Positions 8,405 to 16,795 of a stretch of DNA of 59,637 nucleotides are shown piece by piece (position 1 is the first letter of the stretch; every line of letters begins with the position of its first letter). The translations under genes were made by a program, and so were the position numbers. The notes beneath the pieces are model-generated. The model saw only the letters and a list, made by a program, of their open reading frames with translations. It made no database searches and was not told where the DNA came from. The stretch is taken from contig JASEGB010000002.1 in assembly GCA_030018275.1 (NCBI GenBank), positions 1 to 59,637 of the forward strand. Direction: 5' to 3'. Origin of the DNA: Actinomycetota bacterium (GTDB taxonomy: Bacteria; Actinomycetota; Aquicultoria; Subteraquimicrobiales; Subteraquimicrobiaceae).

Positions 8405-8687
8405 CACTTTGCCCCTACGTTTCCATAGGGAGTGGACTATCTCTTCACCATACCCTTCGACTTCGCTCAGGCCTTAGGTGCTGAGCGCTATAAGTCTCTG
8501 CACCTTCCCCAAACTTTGGGGCTTGGCTCAGGGTTACCATAGCTAGTTACTGGTTAAATAGTCAAATGGTTAAATAAAAAGTTTTAATCTCCGTTTAACC
8601 ATTAACCAATCACCATTTAACCAGCCTTAGGCTTCCCTGAATTCACCCAGTTTTCATCCCGATGTTTCCACCGAGAGCTGCCACTTG
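8405..8687 (-). ncRNA. Group I intron (IC3-like) in tRNA-Asn anticodon
   Basis: A 283-nt intron with no open reading frame for an endonuclease. The 5' exon ends in U and the intron ends in G, as required. P1 forms between exon GGCUGU and intron GCAGCU, with the U-G wobble at the splice site and a six-base loop. Core elements appear in order: GGGAAGCCTAAGGC, GAGCCAAGC, GGTGCAGAGACTTA (P7 5' strand), CACCTAAGGCC, then TATGGTGAAGAGATAGTCCA (P7 3' strand). These match the cyanobacterial tRNA-Leu and Azoarcus tRNA-Ile introns nearly motif by motif. P5 is extended by an AT-rich hairpin (CTGGTTAAAT/ATTTAACCAG), and the P8 region carries a small palindromic repeat. Self-splicing is expected but not shown. 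Confidence 0.93.
8453..8472. repeat. Small palindromic repeat inside the group I intron
   Basis: The plus strand reads CCCTTCGACTTCGCTCAGGC, an imperfect palindrome located in the peripheral P8 loop of the tRNA-Asn intron. A relative (CCTGTCCTGAGCTTGTGAAG) lies at 38166-38189 between rpsT and holA. The intron core on both sides is unaffected. Confidence 0.5.
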
Positions 8688-9014
8688 ACAGCCACCCACT
8701 CTACCAATTGAGCTACCGGGGAGCGACTTTATTTGTTTTTTATGCGATGGAGAATGATATCGCTGATTCTGATACGGAAAATTCCGAGATTGTGCTTCTT
8801 TTTTCGAAATCGAAAGTTACTTATCTTGATTCGACTGGATATTAGGTCCTCTTGATAAATACTATGATTATCTTACCAATCTCCTCTTTTAAACTCAAAT
8901 GCTATTGATACCTGTCCTGGGAAATAAACCATGTTAGAACAGCTTTTCTAGCCATCATTTGTTTCTGCTGAAGAATCGCGGGCTATTCTAAAAAATGCCG
9001 CTACATTCACTACA

Positions 9015-10193
9015 TTACTCTAAATAGTCTTTGAGTTTTGCGCTACGGCTTGGATGTCTGAGCTTACTTAAAGTTTTGGATTCGATTTGCCTTATACGCT
9101 CTCGAGTGACTCCAAAGACCCGACCGACCTCTTCCAAGGTTCGGGGGTGACCATCGATCAACCCGAACCTCAATTCTATTACCTTTCTCTCCCTCTCACT
9201 TAAGGTATCTAAAACTTCCCTTAATTGCTCCTGAAGGAGAGAAAAGGATGCAGCATCGGCCGGGACCTCTGCTTCCTGGTCCTCGATGAAATCTCCCAGT
9301 TGGCTGTCCTCTTCCTCACCTATGGGCGTCTCCAGGGATACCGGTTCCTGAGAAATCTTCAAAATTTCTCGAACCTTCTCCGGCGAGAGGTCCATTTCCC
9401 TGGCGATTTCCTCAGGGGTGGGCTCCCTCCCAAAATCCTGCAGCAGTTGCCTCTGTACGCGGATGAGTTTGTTTATTGTTTCCACCATGTGGACAGGGAT
9501 TCGAATCGTTCTCGCTTGATCAGCAATGGCTCTGGTAATGGCCTGTCTTATCCACCAGGTTGCATAAGTGGAGAACTTATATCCCTTGCGATAGTCGAAC
9601 TTTTCTACCGCCCTGATCAAACCCAGATTCCCCTCCTGAATGAGGTCGAGGAAAAGCATACCTCTACCCACATAACGCTTGGCGATGCTCACCACTAAGC
9701 GAAGGTTTGCTTCCACCAGTTTTCTCTTCGCAACTGATCCTCCCTCAATCAGACGGTTGAGACGGCGAATCTCCGCTCGGGGGAGACCCGAATTTTCCTC
9801 CAGCTTCCTTGCAGCCATCTCACCGGCCTCAATCTTTTTGGCCAGTTCAACCTCCTCTTTGGCGGTAAGCAGGGGAACCTTACCGATCTCCTTCAAATAC
9901 ATACGAACGGGATCGCTCGTGGGAACCCTGGTCGAGAGATCCAGCTCTTTTCCAAAATCCTTTTCCAATTCTTCCTCGCTCTCCTCCTCTATATCTCCCA
10001 CCTCAGCAACGGAATCCACAACTTCAATTCCCTGCTCTAGGAGGTGTGAATAAATGTTCTCAATCTGCTCCGTCGTGAGATCAACCTCCTGGAGAACATC
10101 GGCAATCTCATCGGACGACAGTATACCCTTCTCTTTGCCCTTATTGATTAGACGTTTTACTTCTTCGATTTCTGACTCTTTAAGGTGAGCCAC
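9015..10193 (-). CDS. rpoD: Primary sigma-70 factor RpoD (SigA)
   Basis: Directs RNA polymerase to vegetative promoters. 392 residues: an N-terminal acidic region 1.1-like segment; region 1.2 ([17 protein letters not shown]) at about 92-120; region 2 with [35 protein letters not shown] and the -10 contacting [13 protein letters not shown]; region 3; and region 4 with [19 protein letters not shown] near the C-terminus. The GTG start at 10193 follows AGGAGG. It lies 39 bp after dnaG, the widespread dnaG-rpoD macromolecular synthesis arrangement, with a perfect 8-bp hairpin in the spacer. The 290 bp between its stop and the tRNA-Asn gene show no clear terminator and no other gene. Confidence 0.97.
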   Translation of the reverse strand: MAHLKESEIEEVKRLINKGKEKGILSSDEIADVLQEVDLTTEQIENIYSHLLEQGIEVVDSVAEVGDIEEESEEELEKDFGKELDLSTRVPTSDPVRMYLKEIGKVPLLTAKEEVELAKKIEAGEMAARKLEENSGLPRAEIRRLNRLIEGGSVAKRKLVEANLRLVVSIAKRYVGRGMLFLDLIQEGNLGLIRAVEKFDYRKGYKFSTYATWWIRQAITRAIADQARTIRIPVHMVETINKLIRVQRQLLQDFGREPTPEEIAREMDLSPEKVREILKISQEPVSLETPIGEEEDSQLGDFIEDQEAEVPADAASFSLLQEQLREVLDTLSERERKVIELRFGLIDGHPRTLEEVGRVFGVTRERIRQIESKTLSKLRHPSRSAKLKDYLE

Positions 10194-10208
10194 CTTTGCT
10201 TCCTCCTA

Positions 10209-10228
10209 ATCCCAGAATGATCTGGGAT
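10209..10228 (-). promoter_or_regulatory. Hairpin in dnaG-rpoD spacer
   Basis: ATCCCAGA-ATGA-TCTGGGAT forms a perfect 8-bp stem with a 4-base loop, just upstream of the rpoD ribosome-binding site. No T-run follows, so it is not a simple terminator; it could be an RNA processing or stability element that uncouples rpoD from dnaG (inference). Confidence 0.5.
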
Positions 10229-10232
10229 ACGA

Positions 10233-12029
10233 CTAGCTTAAACTACTTCTAAGATTCCTTCTCTTCGCCTCCAATTTAAGTAGCTCCTCGAAAAGAGCAT
10301 CATACTTTATCGGATTTTTAATCGGATTTATCCGCTCTAATTTGGGCTTAAGAGTATTAATTTGACGTTGAATCTCAAATTCCTTGAGTCTCAATAAAAT
10401 ATCTTTAAAATATTTTTCTCTCTCTTCAACCTCCACTGGTTGAAGCATGAGCTTGCTTATGAGTTTTTGAAGTTCCTCGCGCTTAAATGTATTTAATAAA
10501 AGCTCTTGAAGATGCTCATCTGATCTGTAATGCGCTCGCGATTTTAAAATCGTAAACAATTCTCTACACTCGGGCAAGGTGAAATGCTCTTCATCCAGTT
10601 CAGCGAGTGCAGCTTTGCATTCCTCCGGGTACTGCAATATCAGCCTTAATAACTCCTGCTCGGCTTTCTCCTGAGCACTTGTGATTACCAGGTCTTCGGA
10701 GACCTCTTTAGACGCTCTTTTAGTTTTGGATCTCTTCAGTCTCTTTAATTCAAAGAAAAGTGAATCAAGGGAGACATTTAATTCGTCAGCCAACTTTTTC
10801 AGGTATCCTTCCTGTGCCACAGCATTCTTTAGAGCCGCTATGATGGTTAAAGCCTCGCTTGACGCCTTAGCTCGCTGTAAAGATTCACTCAAGTTATACT
10901 GGGATAATACCTGTTTTAGGCAAAAATCAATCAGAGGAACGGCATCCTTTAAAAGTTTTTCAAATTCACTCCTCCCGTGTTCAGCAATGAAATCGGCTGG
11001 ATCTGTACCCATCGGTAATGAAACCACATAAATATCGACTTTCGACTCTCCCAATAATTCCAAATCGCGCTCCACAGCGGCGGTACCCGCCACATCGGCA
11101 TCAAAAACCAATATTACCCTTTCCCCGAAACGAGCCAGCAAGCGTAGGTGATCAGAGGTAAAAGCCGTTCCACACGTTGCAACCACGTTTCTTATACCCA
11201 CAGCGCGCAAAGAGAGGACATCCGTATACCCTTCGACCACCAAGCTTTGACCGGTTTTTGCTATCTCGCTTTTTGAATGATATAAACCATACAGGATTGA
11301 ACTCTTGTTATAAATGGGTGTTTCGGGTGAATTCATATACTTTGGTGATTCACTTAAGTTCTGGGAGTCATCCAGTATTCTCCCACCAAAAGCAATTACC
11401 CTACCTCTAACATCAAATATTGGGAACATGATCCTGGAGCGAAACCGGTCATAAAAACCCTTCTCCCCTTTGATTATCAAACCAGCCTCTTCCAACTCAT
11501 CCAGCTTGAATCCCCTTCCGCATAGGGAATTCAACAACCCATCCCATCGAGAAGGAGCAAGTCCGAGCTTAAAGGCATCGATAATTTCAGCATCATAGCC
11601 TCGATTTTTCAAATATTCCCGAGCTTTCCTGCCCTCCTCGCTCTTCAATAGGTTGTGAAAGAAATTCATGGTTTCCTTATTCGCTTCGTACAATCTAGCC
11701 CGACGAGATTGGCTTTCTTTCGAACCCCTCTCGTATTGCAAGGTATATCCGACCCTGTCGGCGAGTGCCCTAACAGCATCCGGAAAATCGATATTATCCA
11801 TTTTCATGACGAAAGTAAAAACACCTCCGCCAATTCCGCAGCCAAAACAGTGATAGAGCTGCTTAACGGGATCGACTATGAATGAAGGTGTTTTCTCCTT
11901 ATGGAAAGGACATAGAGCTTTGAAGGTACGCCCGCTCTTCTTCAGCGGAACGTATTCCGAGATCACCTCAACCAGATCGTTTCTCTCCCTTACTTCGTTT
12001 ATATCCTCTTCTTTTATGAAACCGTTCAT
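10233..12029 (-). CDS. dnaG: DNA primase DnaG
   Basis: Makes RNA primers at the replication fork. 598 residues, the usual length. The N-terminal zinc ribbon (CPFHKEKTPSF, then YHCFGCG; CHCC ligands) lies at about 40-65. The catalytic core follows, with the TOPRIM motifs VVEGYTDVLSL and VILVFDADVAG, which carry the metal-binding Glu and Asp-x-Asp. The C-terminal third is the helicase-binding region and is diverged, as is normal. It heads the dnaG-rpoD pair; about 250 bp of noncoding sequence separates it from dgt upstream. Confidence 0.97.
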   Translation of the reverse strand: MNGFIKEEDINEVRERNDLVEVISEYVPLKKSGRTFKALCPFHKEKTPSFIVDPVKQLYHCFGCGIGGGVFTFVMKMDNIDFPDAVRALADRVGYTLQYERGSKESQSRRARLYEANKETMNFFHNLLKSEEGRKAREYLKNRGYDAEIIDAFKLGLAPSRWDGLLNSLCGRGFKLDELEEAGLIIKGEKGFYDRFRSRIMFPIFDVRGRVIAFGGRILDDSQNLSESPKYMNSPETPIYNKSSILYGLYHSKSEIAKTGQSLVVEGYTDVLSLRAVGIRNVVATCGTAFTSDHLRLLARFGERVILVFDADVAGTAAVERDLELLGESKVDIYVVSLPMGTDPADFIAEHGRSEFEKLLKDAVPLIDFCLKQVLSQYNLSESLQRAKASSEALTIIAALKNAVAQEGYLKKLADELNVSLDSLFFELKRLKRSKTKRASKEVSEDLVITSAQEKAEQELLRLILQYPEECKAALAELDEEHFTLPECRELFTILKSRAHYRSDEHLQELLLNTFKREELQKLISKLMLQPVEVEEREKYFKDILLRLKEFEIQRQINTLKPKLERINPIKNPIKYDALFEELLKLEAKRRNLRSSLS

Positions 12030-12283
12030 TGGTCCATCCTTTACAGCAAATAAAGGATTTTAAGTGAGTATATTCTGCCAAAATTCTAGGAACAGATCGG
12101 GGTAAAATAGGGAAATTCCGAAGAAAGCCCCTCCATTCAAAGGATATTATAGCATATTTCCTCTCACTTTTCCCAATTTATACGAACAAATGTTTGAAAT
12201 CTATAAACTAGGCTAAATTTCGACAAAAGTTGGGTATCCCCTTCTAAAGTTGAAAATATTTTGGGATGATGGAAAACTTGGGC

Positions 12284-13345
12284 TTAGATCATCCAGGCTT
12301 TGGGAACGAATAGCTGCTCATAGGTTCTTAAAGCATAGCGGTCGGTCATTCCTGCAACATAGTCGCAGACCTTGATGGGCAATTCCTCCTCGGTTTGCGT
12401 GTAGAATTCTGGGGGAAGCTTGCGGGGATCCTTAAGATAATAGAAAAATAGGGTTTTGAGAACCCTTTTTGCCTTCTCATCCTCCATTTTCGCAGGTGAG
12501 TCCATATATACTCGCTGCATCAAGAAATTTCTTAAGTTCTCCATGGCCTCGGCAAAGATTGGACTCATTTGGATTCTACCTTCACCCCGTGTCTGCCGAC
12601 AAGCAGGCGCGCTGCTCCTAATCATATCCATAACCATGGTATTTATCCGTATACCATGGTATTTACCCAGGATTTCGAGGGGACCCTGGGGTAGGTCGCG
12701 CTGGGATAAAATTCCTCCTCTAATGGCATCGTCGATGTCATGATTGATATAGGCGATGCGATCCGCTATCCCCACGATTTGTCCCTCCAGTGTGGAGGGG
12801 GACTCATCTCCCGTGTGGTGAAGGATTCCATCTCTAACCTCCCAGGTGAGATTGAGACCTTTGCCTCCATATTCGATGAAATCCACCACCCGTAGAGATT
12901 GCTCATTATGTCTGAAGGCACAAGGTAGGCTTGGGTAAAGCTCGGGATTCTCATCCTTCACCTGGCACAAACATTCGGTTAAGGCCTCCTCTCCTATGTG
13001 ACCAAAGGGAGTATGACCGAGGTCATGACCCAGAGCAATGGCTTCTGTGAGATCCTCATTTAATTTAAGGGAGCGAGCTATAGTGCGTGAGATCTGACTG
13101 ACCTCGAGAGTGTGAGTGAGCCTTGTACGGTAATGATCTCCCTCGGGAGCCAGGAAAACCTGGGTTTTGTGGGAAAGCCTGCGGAAAGATTTGCAATGAA
13201 CAATGCGGTCTCTATCGCGCTGGAAACAGGTCCGAAGGCTACAGGGTTCCTCGGGGAATTTACGCCCCTTAGAATTTACACTCAATTGAGCGCGGGGCGA
13301 CAGAAGCCTCTTTTCTTCCTTTTCTATACGTTCACGGATGTTCAT
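12284..13345 (-). CDS. dgt: Deoxyguanosinetriphosphate triphosphohydrolase-like HD protein
   Basis: HD-domain phosphohydrolase of the dGTPase family, which cleaves dNTPs to deoxynucleosides and triphosphate. Shows RDRDRIVHCKSFRRLSHKTQVF, given in parts as RDRDRIVHCKSFRRL and SHKTQV, then THTLEVSQI and the metal motif ALGHDLGHTPFGH. ATG 13345 gives a normal-length protein; an in-frame TTG at 13363 is possible. Near residue 250 a degenerate palindromic element is inserted in frame (APACRQTRGEG). It sits upstream of dnaG, an arrangement found in several Gram-positive lineages, and may tune dNTP pools next to the primase gene. Confidence 0.93.
   Translation of the reverse strand: MNIRERIEKEEKRLLSPRAQLSVNSKGRKFPEEPCSLRTCFQRDRDRIVHCKSFRRLSHKTQVFLAPEGDHYRTRLTHTLEVSQISRTIARSLKLNEDLTEAIALGHDLGHTPFGHIGEEALTECLCQVKDENPELYPSLPCAFRHNEQSLRVVDFIEYGGKGLNLTWEVRDGILHHTGDESPSTLEGQIVGIADRIAYINHDIDDAIRGGILSQRDLPQGPLEILGKYHGIRINTMVMDMIRSSAPACRQTRGEGRIQMSPIFAEAMENLRNFLMQRVYMDSPAKMEDEKAKRVLKTLFFYYLKDPRKLPPEFYTQTEEELPIKVCDYVAGMTDRYALRTYEQLFVPKAWMI
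12590..12613. repeat. Degenerate in-frame palindromic element in dgt
   Basis: The plus strand reads TGTCTGCCGACAAGCAGGCG in the dgt frame, translated on the minus strand as APACRQTRGEG. The arms CTGCC and GGCAG are recognisable but mismatched, so this looks like an old copy of the LPAGR-type element. Confidence 0.55.
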
Positions 13346-13370
13346 ACCAATCTCGATTAGCAACGAGCGA

Positions 13371-13697
13371 TCAAACTCGAATGTCGCGAGTCTTATCCCA
13401 GAAGGCCTTCATTTGAGCGGAAACCGTTCCAAAGTAGACGGGACTTCCCAGGACTACCCCATCAGCTTGCTTTAATAGATTGAAGACCTCTTCCAGAGGA
13501 GTTCTCTCAAAACAACTCTTATCACAAGGGCTAGAGCAGGCATCGCAATAGGGCTTCTCCTGCCCAGCTAAAACTCCGTGACATGGATGATTTTGGTTTT
13601 TGCCCCCTTTTCCTTGGCAGCTTGCAACACGCACTCCAAGAGAAAGGCTGTATTCCCATCTTTATTCGGGCTACCATTGACTCCTACTATCAGCATC
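13371..13697 (-). pseudogene. NAD(P)H-dependent FMN reductase-like protein, frameshifted and truncated
   Basis: The first frame from ATG 13697 reads MLIVGVNGSPNKDGNTAFLL, the phosphate-binding loop of flavodoxin-fold FMN reductases, and stops at a TAG after IIHVTEF. Shifted by one base, the frame continues as LAGQEKPYCDACSSPCDKSC and LKQADGVVLGSPVYFGTVSA, typical of the iron-sulfur flavoprotein/NADPH-dependent FMN reductase family. It then ends at TRDIRV, about 80 residues short of a normal C-terminus, next to dgt. One frameshift plus one C-terminal deletion make it a clear pseudogene. Confidence 0.8.
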
Positions 13698-13722
13698 GTA
13701 ACCCCCTTGAAGCCGAGAGTCT

Positions 13723-13780
13723 GTTAGTGAGGAGTCGGGAGTAAATTTAATCTTTTACTATTGACTCCTAACTCCCGACA
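13723..13780. repeat. Inverted repeat GTCGGGAGT type
   Basis: GAGGAGTCGGGAGTAAAT is followed 17 bp later by its near inverse TTGACTCCTAACTCCCGAC, forming a hairpin between the oxidoreductase pseudogene and ppdK. Related sequence occurs at 28957-29050 and 55503-55535. On the minus strand it lies directly after the ppdK stop and could help end transcription, though no T-run follows. Confidence 0.5.
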
Positions 13781-16483
13781 TTACTTGGTGAGGTCTTCCC
13801 CGCCGCCAATTCTCGCCTGGGCAGCAGCTAAACGAGCTAAGGGTACCCTATAAGGCGAGCAGCTCACATAGTCCAGACCTATATGATCGCAAAACTTCAC
13901 TGATCTTGGCTCGCCCCCGTGCTCACCACAGATCCCCAATTTGAGTTCAGGGTTTGCTTTTCGTCCAAGTTCACATGCCATATACATGAGCTTGCCAACA
14001 CCAGATGGATCCAATATTTCAAAGGGATTGTACGGGAGAATCCCCCCCTCCAAATACCTCGCCATGAACTTACCCTCAGCGTCGTCCCGACTAAAGCCAA
14101 AGACGGTCTGGGTAAGATCATTGGTGCCAAAGGAGAAGAAATCGGCATATTTGGCGATTTCATCTGCAGTCACAGCAGCTCGAGGAACCTCGATCATGGT
14201 CCCTACAGCATATGGTATATCCACACCTGAAGATTCAAGAATCTCATTGGCAATCCCCTCAACTTTTTCCCTCAAAACCTTGAGCTCACCAGCATGAGCA
14301 GCTAAGGGGATCATCACCTCAACCTTTGGAGTTATCCCCTTTCTGGCCACGTTGCAAGCGGCTTCGAATATGGCTCGAGTCTGCATTTCGTAAATTTCGG
14401 GATAGACCAGACCCAACCTGCAACCACGCAGTCCAAGCATGGGATTGACCTCCGCCTGAGCTCGCACCTTATGAAGCAATTTTTCCTTCTCTCGTATCAC
14501 CTCATCCGGTGCCTTCTTGTATTTCAACTCCATCAGTTCTACCTGTAGTTCCGTTAGATTTGGTAGAAACTCATGGAGGGGAGGGTCTAAAAGTCTGATG
14601 GTCACGGGCAGATCCTTCATGACCTTGAAAATTTCCTCGAAATCCCTCCTCTGCATGGGAAGCAATTTCTCCAAAGCTTTCTTGCGTTCTTCAACGGTGT
14701 CGGCGAGGATCATCTGCCGAACTAAGGGCAATCTGTCCTCGGCAAAGAACATGTGCTCAGTTCTACATAGTCCGATACCCTCCGCACCGAACTCCAGGGC
14801 TTTCCTGGCATCCCTGGGCAAATCGGCGTTTGCTCTCACACCCAATCTGCGCCTTTTATCTGCCCAACCGAGAATCTTTTTCAGATCCTCACTTATCTCA
14901 GGGGGAATGAGGGGAACGCTTCCCAAAATGACTCGACCCGTTCCTCCGTCGATGGTAATTACATCTCCTTCTCTTACGATCTCGTCGTCCACCTTGAACA
15001 GACAGTTTTCGTAGTCGATCTTCACATCCTCACAGCCACAAACGCACGGTTTACCCATACCCCGAGCTACAACTGCAGCATGACTGGTAAGCCCACCGTG
15101 GCTTGTGAGAACCCCTTGAGCTGCAATGATGCCATGGATATCATCAGGGGTAGTCTCCCAACGAGTCAGGATAACCCTTTCCCCAGTACTCCCCAGCTCC
15201 TCTGCCTTATCGGCATCGAAGACAACCTTGCCCGTGGCCGCTCCCGGTGAAGCGGGCAGTCCCCTGGCTAAGACTTCCACCTTGGCTTTTGGATCAAGCC
15301 TGGGATGGAGAAGCTGGTCTAATTGATAGGGATCGATCCTGGATATAGCTTCCTCCTCGCTGATGAGTCCCTCCTCCATCATATCCACGGCGATCTTTAT
15401 GGCAGCCGAGGCTGTTCGCTTTCCCGTTCGGGTCTGGAGCATATAAAGTTTGCCCTTCTCTATGGTGAATTCGATATCTTGCACATCTCTATAATGCTCC
15501 TCGAGGGACTCCGCCACTCTCCCCAGGAACTCATAATTCTCGGGCATTTCTTCCCTAAGCTCGGCTATGGACTGAGGAGTCCTTATTCCAGCCACTACAT
15601 CCTCACCCTGAGCATTGGTCAGATATTCGCCATAGAGCTTCCTCTCTCCCGTGGCCGGATCCCGGGTAAAGGCTACTCCCGTAGCTGAATCACTCCCCAT
15701 ATTGCCGAAGACCATGGTCTGGATGTTAACCGCAGTACCCAGGTCATCGGGGATATTGTGAGCCTTTCTGTAAACTATGGCTCTCGGATTATTCCAAGAT
15801 TCGAATACTGCAGCGATGGCTTTATCCAGCTGCTCTAGAGGTTCCGAGGGGAATTCCTTCCCAGTTTCCTCCCTTATGATTCCCTTGAATGTCCCAACGA
15901 GCTCCTTTAAATCCGCCGCCGTGAGCTCCGTATCCGATTTGACACCTCTTCTCTCCTTAAGACTGGCCATCGCCTGTTCAAATTTGTCACCATCGACCTT
16001 TAAAACCACATTCCCAAACATTTGGATGAAACGGCGGTAAGCATCGCAGGCAAATCTTTCATCGCCCGTGAGGCGGATGAGTCCCTTGACCGTGACATCA
16101 TTTAGGCCCAAGTTGAGCACGGTATCCATCATACCAGGCATCGAAAAAGCGGCTCCAGAGCGAACGGAGACGAGAAGAGGATTTTCCGGATCACCGAACT
16201 TCTTCTCGGTTCTTTCCTCAAGAGACTTAAGATGAGCTAAAATCTCCTCTTTCAAACCAGGAGGATAAGACCCGGTCTTTGAATACTTCCGGCAGGCCTC
16301 AGTGGAAATTACAAATCCTGGAGGTACGGGCAGACCGAGATTTGTCATCTCGCAGAGGTTTGCCCCCTTTCCCCCCAAAAGAAATTTCATCTTTGCGTTG
16401 CCTTCTTCAAAATCGTAAACGTATTTTAAGGTAACCTTTGCCTCAGTTATCTCTGTCCCCTCAAGAATTTCTTTCTCCTCCAT
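13781..16483 (-). CDS. ppdK: Pyruvate, phosphate dikinase
   Basis: Interconverts pyruvate, ATP and phosphate with phosphoenolpyruvate, AMP and pyrophosphate. 900 residues, full length. In order: the ATP-grasp domain starting KMKFLLGGKGANLCEMTNLG; the phosphohistidine swivel domain with the catalytic His in GGLTSHAAVVARGMGK; and the C-terminal PEP/pyruvate barrel ending in ICGEHGGEPRSVKFC, with the catalytic Cys in CGEHGG. No separate regulatory protein gene lies alongside. It is separated from glyS by 312 bp holding an AT-rich repeat, so it probably has its own promoter. A role in glycolysis or gluconeogenesis is likely, as in many anaerobes. Confidence 0.97.
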   Translation of the reverse strand: MEEKEILEGTEITEAKVTLKYVYDFEEGNAKMKFLLGGKGANLCEMTNLGLPVPPGFVISTEACRKYSKTGSYPPGLKEEILAHLKSLEERTEKKFGDPENPLLVSVRSGAAFSMPGMMDTVLNLGLNDVTVKGLIRLTGDERFACDAYRRFIQMFGNVVLKVDGDKFEQAMASLKERRGVKSDTELTAADLKELVGTFKGIIREETGKEFPSEPLEQLDKAIAAVFESWNNPRAIVYRKAHNIPDDLGTAVNIQTMVFGNMGSDSATGVAFTRDPATGERKLYGEYLTNAQGEDVVAGIRTPQSIAELREEMPENYEFLGRVAESLEEHYRDVQDIEFTIEKGKLYMLQTRTGKRTASAAIKIAVDMMEEGLISEEEAISRIDPYQLDQLLHPRLDPKAKVEVLARGLPASPGAATGKVVFDADKAEELGSTGERVILTRWETTPDDIHGIIAAQGVLTSHGGLTSHAAVVARGMGKPCVCGCEDVKIDYENCLFKVDDEIVREGDVITIDGGTGRVILGSVPLIPPEISEDLKKILGWADKRRRLGVRANADLPRDARKALEFGAEGIGLCRTEHMFFAEDRLPLVRQMILADTVEERKKALEKLLPMQRRDFEEIFKVMKDLPVTIRLLDPPLHEFLPNLTELQVELMELKYKKAPDEVIREKEKLLHKVRAQAEVNPMLGLRGCRLGLVYPEIYEMQTRAIFEAACNVARKGITPKVEVMIPLAAHAGELKVLREKVEGIANEILESSGVDIPYAVGTMIEVPRAAVTADEIAKYADFFSFGTNDLTQTVFGFSRDDAEGKFMARYLEGGILPYNPFEILDPSGVGKLMYMACELGRKANPELKLGICGEHGGEPRSVKFCDHIGLDYVSCSPYRVPLARLAAAQARIGGGEDLTK

Positions 16484-16552
16484 GGGACCTCCCAGGCCTA
16501 AGACTTAGATCCACCTAGACAAGGTTATAATAACACTAAGGCGTATCATAAA

Positions 16553-16735
16553 TTAAAATCCGAGCCTTCAAATCCAAAATTTAAAACTCAAAATGAAAAA
16601 TGACAAAGTAAAATCCAAAATGAACTCATGTCCAAGGTCTTTATAATCTTTGACTTCGGACTTTGGATAAGGAAACACAGGCTTAAAATAATTTTTGATT
16701 TTTGATCTGTAATTTTGATTTTTGCATTTTAAGCG
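16553..16735. repeat. Long AT-rich imperfect inverted repeat
   Basis: Occupies most of the ppdK-glyS gap. The left arm (TTTAAAACTCAAAATGAAAA and neighbouring runs) is complementary to the right arm (TTTTGATCTGTAATTTTGAT, then TTTTTGCATTTTAA). A close copy with the same arms and centre spans 29428-29630, and partial copies lie at 24155-24203 and 31970-32000. No reading frame is conserved between copies. The rest of the gap holds nothing recognisable. Confidence 0.7.
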
Positions 16736-16795
16736 TAAGGTAGATACCTTGAATAATTTTATTATAAAAGTTAAACTTCGCCAAAGTACATCCTG

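Larger units (their letters stand above)
8364..8722 (-). tRNA. tRNA-Asn(GUU), interrupted by group I intron
   Basis: The exons are 8688-8722 (5', 35 nt) and 8364-8404 (3', 41 nt); joined they give a perfect 76-nt tRNA. The acceptor TCCCCGG pairs with CCGGGGA, the discriminator is G and CCA is encoded. D stem GCTC/GAGT, anticodon stem GGTGG/CCACT, loop CTGTTAA with anticodon GTT, five-base variable loop AGGTT, and T arm GCCGG-TTCGAGT-CCGGC are all present. The anticodon, discriminator G and U33 identify tRNA-Asn. The intron separates U35 from U36, so an unspliced transcript has no usable anticodon. The gene lies between the rpoD operon and the AT-rich gene remnants. Confidence 0.95.
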
